Notes under the pieces: model-generated
Told to the model about the DNA's origin: nothing
What the model saw: the letters and a program-made list of their open reading frames with translations, nothing else
The model's database searches: none
Program-made: the position numbers and the translations under genes
Shown here: positions 5,480 to 11,445 of the stretch, one piece after another
Numbering within the stretch: position 1 is the stretch's first letter
How the letters are laid out: each line of letters begins with the position of its first letter
Assembly (NCBI GenBank): GCA_905199285.1
Contig: CAJKFZ010000077.1
Coordinates: 1-11,445, forward strand
Origin: an uncultured Ruminococcus sp.
GTDB taxonomy: Bacteria > Bacillota > Clostridia > Oscillospirales > Ruminococcaceae
DNA: 11,445 nt
Direction of reading: 5' to 3'

Positions 5480-7543
5480 ATGAAGCGAAAAATGATTGGA
5501 GCTGCGGCAGCGTATATAGCGGGATTATTTTTCGCTTTATTTTTTCATAATGCAAAAATAGTTCTTATTTTTGCTGCCATCACCATGCTCCTTGCGCTGA
5601 TAAACATAAGAAAAGGCTTTAAACTGCGTGATTTTGCCGTTATTGCTCTCTTTTTCGCAGTTTCTTTCAGTATCGGACAATTGTATACGCATTTTTATTA
5701 TGACAGAATAATCGTCTACGCTGACCAAAACGGAAGCTTTGAGGGTGAAGTCACGGATGTAAAATATTACTCCAGAGATAATGCCCTGTATACTCTTAAA
5801 GGAAAAATAAACGGTGTTCAGCCGGCAAAAATAAATTATTACGGAAATGTTCTGAATGCTGATTACGGTGATATTGTAAGACTTGAGGATTGCAAATTTT
5901 CCGTTCCTGAAAGTACATATCTTTTCAACAGTGAGAGTTATTACAAAGCTGATGGAATTTTTCTTAATGCCGGTTATTGCAGCAGTATTTCGACTGAGAA
6001 AATGAACCGAAAAATTTTCAGGAAAGCTCTTATGAGTTATCGTGAGAAAATGATTTCCAAATTCAAAATATCTCTTGGCGATAACAGCGGAGATTTTCTT
6101 GCCGGAATGGTTTTTGGTGAGAAACAGGGGATGAGCGATAATCTTAAAACATCTCTTTACCGCTGTGGCATAGGTCACATCCTTGCAGTTTCAGGACTTC
6201 ATATTTCAATAATCGCTATGGTTGTTATGGGATTTCTGAAAAGACTCAGGGTAAACAAATACGTTTCATTTGGTTTGATAAATGCGGTTATGATCATGTT
6301 TATTGCAATGGCGAATTATCCTGTTTCAGCCATAAGAGCAGCAATTATGATGAATTTTCTTTGTTCCGCAAAGCTTTTCAGACGGCAGAACGATACGTTC
6401 AATTCTCTTGCAGGAGCCATTCTTTTTATCTGTATTTTCAATCCTTATGCAGTTTACAGCAGCGGATTTCTTCTTTCAATTACCGCCACTTTCGGTATCG
6501 GAGTTGTTGGATCGTATATGTCGAGAAAATTTCCAAAAGATTCATCATTTGGAAAATTCCGCAGAAGCTTTGTGGTTTTGCTATGCACGTCGATTTGTAT
6601 TCTGCCTCTGAACATGAAATTTTTCGGTGAAACATCGCTTATTTCTCCAATCACGAATCTTATTATAGTTCCTCTTTGTTCAGCTGCACTGATCATTGGT
6701 TTTATTTTTGTCATAACAGGGGGAATCATTCCTGTTCTCGGTTTTGCTGACTGGATTATCCGATTAGTTCTTTACATTTCAGATAAAGTTTCAAGGGAAG
6801 ATATGGTCTATTTCTCTTGTGCAAGCGATACGGCTATATATCTTGCGTTTGGTTTGGCTTTTGCTGTGATTCTGATTCAGATTATTTTTGGAAACAGAAA
6901 AGCTACGGCAGCTGGACTTGCAGTTTCCTGCGGAATTATCTGTATTTTCTCATCTGTGTACAGCAGAATCAGATTCAACAGCTTTAATATAGCAGTTCTC
7001 GGCAGGGGAAATAATGCTGCTGTTGTTGTATCATATCAGGGTGAAACTATTGTCATAGATATCAGCGGACATTATCGTGCTTCGGAATATGTAAGGAAAT
7101 ATCTGTCCGAAAACGGCATCAAAGATGTGAACAAAATGATTCTTACAACGAATATTCCTTCGCAGTATGCCGCCTTTTCATACGATCTTGAAATGCTCCG
7201 AATTGATTCATGGATAGCTTTCGGAAATGAATGCTTGCTCGAAACAGAGTCGGCAGAGTATATGCAGGATGGCTTTGAATTGTCCGGAGACAGTTATAAC
7301 ATTGAATATTATGACGACCTACTGTCGGTTAACTACGGAGGAGCTGAGGTTTTTTTCTCAAAGTCAAAATCAGGGATTATTCATGAAAATTCTTTTAATG
7401 TATATTACGGAAGAATACCGTCCAAAACAGAAAAGTTTAGCGGAAGTAATATAATTTATGTCGGTGAAAACAGCGCAGATGAGCTGAATAATTTTGAAAT
7501 CGAACTGTCGGAAAACGGCGGGTATAATATAAGGAGGCTGTAA
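5480..7543 (+). CDS. comEC: ComEC/Rec2-family DNA uptake channel with degenerate C-terminal MBL-like domain
   Basis: The protein has 687 residues. ComEC forms the inner-membrane channel that passes single-stranded DNA into the cytoplasm. Residues 1-70 hold N-terminal membrane segments; about 75-170 form the extracytoplasmic OB-like region (DUF4131). The Competence core begins FLAGMVFGEKQGMSDNLK (206-223) and includes ILAVSGLHIS (234-243) and NYPVSAIRAAIMM (279-291). Many further membrane segments run to about residue 492. The last part (about 502-687) aligns with the metallo-beta-lactamase-like domain: VLGRGNNAAVVVS stands where DVGQGD...I is usual and ETIVIDISG where TILIDGG is usual. The metal motif HPHADH is missing, replaced by TTNIPSQYAAF (556-566). 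The ATG is 9 nt after the preceding stop and lacks a clear ribosome binding site, suggesting translational coupling. The downstream holA neighbour is the classic arrangement. Whether uptake still works is unknown. Confidence 0.9.
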   Translation: MKRKMIGAAAAYIAGLFFALFFHNAKIVLIFAAITMLLALINIRKGFKLRDFAVIALFFAVSFSIGQLYTHFYYDRIIVYADQNGSFEGEVTDVKYYSRDNALYTLKGKINGVQPAKINYYGNVLNADYGDIVRLEDCKFSVPESTYLFNSESYYKADGIFLNAGYCSSISTEKMNRKIFRKALMSYREKMISKFKISLGDNSGDFLAGMVFGEKQGMSDNLKTSLYRCGIGHILAVSGLHISIIAMVVMGFLKRLRVNKYVSFGLINAVMIMFIAMANYPVSAIRAAIMMNFLCSAKLFRRQNDTFNSLAGAILFICIFNPYAVYSSGFLLSITATFGIGVVGSYMSRKFPKDSSFGKFRRSFVVLLCTSICILPLNMKFFGETSLISPITNLIIVPLCSAALIIGFIFVITGGIIPVLGFADWIIRLVLYISDKVSREDMVYFSCASDTAIYLAFGLAFAVILIQIIFGNRKATAAGLAVSCGIICIFSSVYSRIRFNSFNIAVLGRGNNAAVVVSYQGETIVIDISGHYRASEYVRKYLSENGIKDVNKMILTTNIPSQYAAFSYDLEMLRIDSWIAFGNECLLETESAEYMQDGFELSGDSYNIEYYDDLLSVNYGGAEVFFSKSKSGIIHENSFNVYYGRIPSKTEKFSGSNIIYVGENSADELNNFEIELSENGGYNIRRL

Positions 7544-8602
7544 ATGCCTAATACTAATCCTAAAACGATAAAATCTTTAATTAAAAAGGGAGAGCTTCAG
7601 AATCTTTATTATCTCTATGGAGAGGATGTCGGCGGAGTTGAAAAGCTCACAAAGCAGATAATCAAGGCTGCTGTAGGCGATAACGAGGATTTCGCTCTTA
7701 ACCGCATAAACGGAAAAAATATTGACGCATCTGAATTTCGTGATATTTCTGAAATGATGCCAATGATGTCGGAGTATAACTGCTTGTTGGTGAACGATTA
7801 TAACTGCGAGGAGCAGCGTGAAGAGACGACGAAACAGATCATTGAAACGCTGAAAAACGTTCCGCCGCAAACGGTTATCATTTTTAATGTAACGGGATTC
7901 GAGATAAAAACTAAATTCGACTACAAAAAAAAGTGCCGTGTTATTACTGATAAAAATAAAAAAATTGCCGCTATTATATCTAAAAATGGTTCGGTAGTTG
8001 AATTTTCTTTAAAAACTCCGCAGGAGCTGTTAAAACAAATTGCAGCTGCGGTTTCGGCAAAGGGATGTTCTATTTCAATTGAAAATGCGAGGGATCTTGC
8101 AGAACGCTGCCTTTCTGATCCGCTTGCCATTGAAAATGAAGTAAATAAACTCTGTTCTTATGCTAACGGAGCGGAGATAAAACGAAAAATGCTTGATGAT
8201 ATGGTTCATCGTCAGAGCGGAGTAACTGTTTTCAAGCTTGCAGATTCGGTTGCGGCATTCAACGGAAAACAGGCGTTTGAGGCTCTTGATGAGCTTATGG
8301 AAAATAAGGATAACCGTGGTTCGGTTCTGGCAAGTATAACTAATTCTTTTCTTGATATGTACAGAGTTCAGCTTGCAAAAAAGTCCGGACGGAGCGCAAA
8401 TGATGTTATTCGTGATTTCGGATATTTTAATCGTGGATTTATTATTGAAAAAATGTTCAGGAGCGGTTCGGGAATCGCCATAAGTAGGCTTCGATCATGC
8501 ATCTCGATACTTTGTGAAACGGCGGTTCTTCTTAATTCAACAGGCGGCGATGAGAAAATCGTTCTGGAACAGGCGGTTGCAAAAATGCTTACAACGAAAT
8601 AA
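7544..8602 (+). CDS. holA: DNA polymerase III subunit delta
   Basis: The protein of 352 residues is full length for HolA, the clamp-loader subunit that opens the beta sliding clamp at the replication fork. The start PKTIKSLIKKGELQNLYYLYGEDVGGVEKL (residues 6-35) is typical of Firmicutes delta: the core 'YYLYGED' stands where a P-loop would be in delta's AAA+ relatives, and delta itself does not use ATP. CLSDPLAIENEVNKLCSYA (189-207) and SGVTVFKLADSVAAFNGKQAFEALDEL (225-251) match the helical middle and C-terminal collar region. The ATG follows the comEC stop with no gap, and AAGGAGG (7531-7537) inside comEC provides its ribosome binding site. One stretch rich in Lys (about 122-142, KTKFDYKKKCRVITDKNKK) is more basic than usual but in a variable loop. 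No defects seen. Confidence 0.93.
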   Translation: MPNTNPKTIKSLIKKGELQNLYYLYGEDVGGVEKLTKQIIKAAVGDNEDFALNRINGKNIDASEFRDISEMMPMMSEYNCLLVNDYNCEEQREETTKQIIETLKNVPPQTVIIFNVTGFEIKTKFDYKKKCRVITDKNKKIAAIISKNGSVVEFSLKTPQELLKQIAAAVSAKGCSISIENARDLAERCLSDPLAIENEVNKLCSYANGAEIKRKMLDDMVHRQSGVTVFKLADSVAAFNGKQAFEALDELMENKDNRGSVLASITNSFLDMYRVQLAKKSGRSANDVIRDFGYFNRGFIIEKMFRSGSGIAISRLRSCISILCETAVLLNSTGGDEKIVLEQAVAKMLTTK

Positions 8603-8614
8603 AACGGTGATAAA

Positions 8615-9214
8615 ATGATAAAAATAGATCAGGCAATAATTGTTGAGGGAAAATATGATAAAATCAAGCTTTCCTCGGTTGTGGACGGAATTATAATCGT
8701 GACAAATGGATTCAGGATATTCAAGGATAAAGAAAAATTAGAGCTTATCCGCTATTACGCCCGAACGACCGGAATAATTATCCTTACTGATTCCGATAGC
8801 GCCGGACGCAAAATACGAGGCTATATTAAGGGGGCAGTTCATGATGGGAGTATAAAAAATGTCTATATCCCAGATATTTTCGGTAAGGAAAAACGTAAGG
8901 ATAAGCCGTCCGCCGAGGGAAAGCTCGGAGTTGAGGGAATAGATTCCGATATTCTTATAGAGGCATTTGAAAAAACCGGAATAACGGCTTCCGAAAGCGA
9001 TAGTGTTCACGATATAACAAATATGACTTTATTTGAAAACGGTCTTAGCGGCGGTCAGAACAGTAAACTTCTTCGTGAAAGGCTTCAGATGAAGCTTGGG
9101 CTTCCCTCGCTTATGTCATCAGCTTCACTGATCGAGGTTCTTAACACAATGATGAACGGAGAAGAGCTTGCTGAGGAGGTTCGTCTTATCAAGGAGGAAT
9201 TGAATGGTATATAG
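8615..9214 (+). CDS. rnmV: RNase M5-like toprim protein (5S rRNA maturation)
   Basis: The protein has 199 residues; B. subtilis RNase M5 has about 186. RNase M5 cuts precursor 5S rRNA in the ribosomal complex using a toprim metal site. The toprim motifs are present: IIVEGKYD (8-15, catalytic Glu E11), IIVTNGF (27-33) and ILTDSDSAGRKIR (56-68, the DxD pair D59/D61). KLGVEGIDSD (103-112) corresponds to the family's 'K-x-G-V-E' region. The C-terminal part (about 135-199, SGGQNSKLLRERLQMKLGLP onward) fits the DUF4093-type domain that follows toprim in RNase M5. A weak GGTGA (8606-8610) precedes the ATG. The 3' end overlaps the next gene by 11 nt. RNase M5 often sits by ksgA rather than holA, and similar toprim proteins exist, so the symbol is likely but not certain. 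Confidence 0.8.
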   Translation: MIKIDQAIIVEGKYDKIKLSSVVDGIIIVTNGFRIFKDKEKLELIRYYARTTGIIILTDSDSAGRKIRGYIKGAVHDGSIKNVYIPDIFGKEKRKDKPSAEGKLGVEGIDSDILIEAFEKTGITASESDSVHDITNMTLFENGLSGGQNSKLLRERLQMKLGLPSLMSSASLIEVLNTMMNGEELAEEVRLIKEELNGI

Positions 9215-10583
9215 CAGTCTGCTGTTTATTTATGGCTTTTTTCCGCTGTCGATCATGATTTATTATATTTTCAGAAGGAAATTTCCTAACGGTGTGCTTT
9301 TGATTTTAAGTATGATTTTCTGCGGAATGATAAGCGTTTATTTTCTGATGTTTATGATTTTATATACGGCTGTCAATTTCGCCGCCTGCAATTTTATTGA
9401 GAAAAAACGCTCGAGCAAATCAGTTTCGGGAATTATTTTTTACTCAGCAGTTATTTTTGATATTGCAGCTATATTTACGTTTAGAACAGATTTCTTCTCA
9501 GGTTTTAAGGAGCTTATTTACGTTCCGGATAGATTTTTCCCGATTGGAATTTCATTTTTCACGCTTTCTGCTGTCGGAACGCTTATAGATGTTTACTTCG
9601 GAAGGCTGAATGCGGAAAAAAATATAGTTAAATTCGGACTTTACATTATGTTTTTCCCCCGGCTTATCATGGGACCTGTTTTACGGTATTCGAGTTTTAT
9701 AAAAATGCTTGAAAACCGTCGTGACGGACTTAATGAAATCGGAATCGGCTTTACTATTTTCGTTAAAGGACTTGCAAAAAAGATAATTGCTGCCGACAGT
9801 CTTTATATGCTTTATTCCGCAGTTCATGGCATTGATATAGAAAATATGACCGCTCTTACTGCATGGATAGGAATAACGGCTTATCTTCTTTGTCTTTATT
9901 TTACTCTTTCAGGTTTTTCCGATATGGGAATAGGGATAGGATACTGCTTTGGTTTTAGATTTCCTCAAAGTTTCAATTATCCGCTTTTCAGTACGAAAAT
10001 ACGCTATTTTACTACGAGGTGGCATATTCAGATAATCCAGTGGTTCAGACGGTATATTACCAAACCTCTTTCATCAAGGTTCAATAATAAAATTATTAAG
10101 AAGCTGATTTTCATTGCTGTATGGGGACTTTTTGGATTCTGGTATACTTTTAGTATAAATGGCGTTGTATGGGGAGCTATTATAGGCAGTGCTGTTACTA
10201 TTGAAAATCATTTCAGTAATGAGAAAATACTCAATATAACAGGCATTATTTACACTTTTTTAGCGGTTGTTATTTCTTCTGTTTTTTTATCAGGCAGCGA
10301 TCTTTCATATTCACTGAAATATCTGCTTGTTATGCTCGGCGGAAACCGTGCTTTTGCTGATTCGCTTTCATTCTATTTTATTAAGTCATATATCGTAATA
10401 TTGCTGATAAGCGTTTATGCAGCAACAAGTCTTTTCCGTAATTTGATGATACGTTCCGGAAGAACATGGATACGTAATGCGGTTGTGATAGTTTCTCCAG
10501 CAATTGTGATGGCTTTTATGATTATCTGTACCATTATGATATCTTACAGCGGAAGCTCGGAAATGATTCTTTTGCGATTATAG
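9204..10583 (+). CDS. MBOAT family O-acyltransferase-like membrane protein with His-to-Tyr at the active site
   Basis: The 459-residue protein is mostly hydrophobic with about ten or more membrane segments. AlgI/DltB/PatA-type MBOATs move acyl groups, usually acetyl, across the membrane to extracellular polymers. Family signs are FFPIGISFFTLSAVGTLIDV (111-130), FFPRLIMGPVLRYSSF (150-165), LSGFSDMGIGIGYCFGFRFP (235-254) and TTRWHIQIIQWFRRYI (270-285), the RWH motif with H274. The next motif, normally 'L-T-G-L-W-H-G-A-x-W-N-F-V-x-W-G', reads WGLFGFWYTFSINGVVWG (307-324): the near-invariant His is Tyr314 (TAT, 10143-10145), and the conserved G-A after it is lost. The start overlaps the previous gene by 11 nt with AAGGAGG at 9191-9197. 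A DHHW-family partner follows, the usual pairing. It may be inactive or altered in chemistry. Confidence 0.87.
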   Translation: MVYSSLLFIYGFFPLSIMIYYIFRRKFPNGVLLILSMIFCGMISVYFLMFMILYTAVNFAACNFIEKKRSSKSVSGIIFYSAVIFDIAAIFTFRTDFFSGFKELIYVPDRFFPIGISFFTLSAVGTLIDVYFGRLNAEKNIVKFGLYIMFFPRLIMGPVLRYSSFIKMLENRRDGLNEIGIGFTIFVKGLAKKIIAADSLYMLYSAVHGIDIENMTALTAWIGITAYLLCLYFTLSGFSDMGIGIGYCFGFRFPQSFNYPLFSTKIRYFTTRWHIQIIQWFRRYITKPLSSRFNNKIIKKLIFIAVWGLFGFWYTFSINGVVWGAIIGSAVTIENHFSNEKILNITGIIYTFLAVVISSVFLSGSDLSYSLKYLLVMLGGNRAFADSLSFYFIKSYIVILLISVYAATSLFRNLMIRSGRTWIRNAVVIVSPAIVMAFMIICTIMISYSGSSEMILLRL

Positions 10584-10595
10584 GAGGATGATGAA

Positions 10596-11445
10596 ATGAA
10601 AAATACTGCGAGTAAAGTTACAGCTATAGTTATGCTGGCTTTTGTTTCGTTTTTTCTCGTTTTTACAATTATCGGTCATAAAACCAATTCCTCATCCTAT
10701 AAACAGGATTCATCGGAACATATCACTGAACTTTCATTTGAAACGCTTATTGACGGCAGATTTTCAGATACACTTAATACTCTGATCACCAGAAATTTTC
10801 CGGCAAGGAATAGCTGGATAGCTGCTAATTCGGCATTTCAGGCACAGTTCAATGAAAGCATTGTAAACGGAGTATATGTTGATGAAAAGATGCTTCTGAA
10901 TGCTGAAATCTCGTTAAGACCTTCTTCTGAAAAAAGTGCGCAGGAAATAAAAAAATTCCGATCATTATACAGCGGAGCAATGTATTTTGTTGCCGTTCCG
11001 ACTTCTTCCGGAGTTTATGAGGAGTATCTTCCGAAGCATCTTATTTCAAATCCGGAAAGCAGGCAGATAAATACGTTTTACAATAGTCTCGGAGCTGATA
11101 TACGGCAGATCGACGCATATAATATACTTAAAATGCTTAATGAAAATTATATTTATTACCGTAACGATACTAAATGGACAAGTTATGGGGCATACTGTGT
11201 TTACAGAACCGTTATCCAGAAGCTGGGATTCATTCCGATCGCTTACGATAAATATACTATTGAACACGTCACAAATGAGTTCCGTGGAAATCTTTACAGC
11301 AGAACGCTCTATTCCGGAGTTAAGCCTGATATGATAGACTCCTACAAATATCCTTCCGGAGCAGAGATAGTTGAATGTATTGGATTTGATAACAATGGGC
11401 AAGTTCAGGAACAGACAATTTGCGATAAGGAAAAGCTTGATTCCG
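10596..11445 (+). CDS. DHHW/AlgJ-like membrane-anchored protein, 3' end beyond window
   Basis: Residues 1-283 are visible and the frame is open at the window end. The start is ATG at 10596, with AGGAGG at 10582-10587 eight bases upstream; ATGs at 10588 and 10591 hit a stop at once. Residues 8-27 form one hydrophobic segment (KVTAIVMLAFVSFFLVFTII), a signal anchor placing the rest outside the cell. Features typical of the DHHW family (a relative of AlgJ/AlgX SGNH-type acyltransfer proteins) include FETLIDGRFSDTLNTLITRNFPARNSW (48-74) and GVYVDEKMLL (92-101). The namesake motif in YYRTDHHWTSLGAY-like context here reads YYRNDTKWTSYGAY (187-200), so D191 and W194 remain but the catalytic His position is Lys193. 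The serine of the GDS/KDS region would lie past the window. Together with the preceding MBOAT gene it would normally O-acylate a surface polymer. Confidence 0.83.
   Translation, partial: MKNTASKVTAIVMLAFVSFFLVFTIIGHKTNSSSYKQDSSEHITELSFETLIDGRFSDTLNTLITRNFPARNSWIAANSAFQAQFNESIVNGVYVDEKMLLNAEISLRPSSEKSAQEIKKFRSLYSGAMYFVAVPTSSGVYEEYLPKHLISNPESRQINTFYNSLGADIRQIDAYNILKMLNENYIYYRNDTKWTSYGAYCVYRTVIQKLGFIPIAYDKYTIEHVTNEFRGNLYSRTLYSGVKPDMIDSYKYPSGAEIVECIGFDNNGQVQEQTICDKEKLDS

Noticed and set aside
5537..6178. 213-codon minus-strand frame inside comEC
   Set aside because: It is opposite a membrane-protein coding region whose codon bias leaves the antisense strand open; the translation shows no family motif.
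7494..7535. TATAAT at 7523-7528 as an internal promoter for holA
   Set aside because: The -10 is perfect, but the -35 options are poor (TCGAAC at 17 bp, or TTGAAA at 23 bp spacing), and the sequence lies in coding AT-rich DNA just before the holA ribosome binding site. Possible but unsupported.
11046..11402. 118-codon minus-strand frame near the window end
   Set aside because: It lies opposite the DHHW-family gene, which has a good start, signal anchor and family signatures; the minus-strand frame has none.

Overview
The window looks like chromosome of a gut-type, AT-rich Clostridia member, most likely Ruminococcus or a close relative in the Oscillospiraceae. The reasons are strong AGGAGG-type ribosome binding sites, a T-box-controlled alaS, the comEC-holA pair, a FemX-like peptidoglycan branching enzyme, and an MBOAT/DHHW gene pair of the kind common in Firmicutes. 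This assignment rests on gene content and style, not on any search. All recognisable genes lie on the + strand.

Layout. Positions 1-185 hold the end, or perhaps all, of a small conserved-looking protein of unknown function. A FemAB/FemX-type peptidoglycan aminoacyltransferase follows at 297-1355. The gene-free stretch 1356-1915 contains two things: a compact array of four consecutive hairpins (1446-1567) that looks like a dispersed intergenic repeat, and then a promoter with an alanine-specific T-box riboswitch (1620-1863). From 1916 onward eight genes are packed head to tail with gaps of 0-15 nt or a short overlap: alaS, a HIT-family hydrolase, a phosphoribosyltransferase, comEC, holA, an RNase M5-like toprim protein, an MBOAT O-acyltransferase, and a DHHW/AlgJ-like partner cut off by the window end. 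No convincing internal terminator was seen, so the whole set may be read from the T-box-controlled promoter.

Functionally the run mixes translation (alaS), nucleotide metabolism (HIT, phosphoribosyltransferase), DNA uptake and replication (comEC, holA), rRNA maturation (rnmV-like) and an envelope acyl-transfer pair.

The most unusual signal is that three proteins in this run keep their family architecture but appear to lack active-site residues. The ComEC C-terminal metallo-beta-lactamase-like domain has no HxHxDH motif. The MBOAT protein has Tyr where the near-invariant catalytic His is expected (WY instead of WH). The DHHW protein has D-T-K-W where the family has DHHW (or DTHW in AlgJ/AlgX). 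The last two are adjacent, presumed functional partners, which suggests either a repurposed or an inactivated acyl-transfer system. These are alignments by eye and need structural or profile checks.
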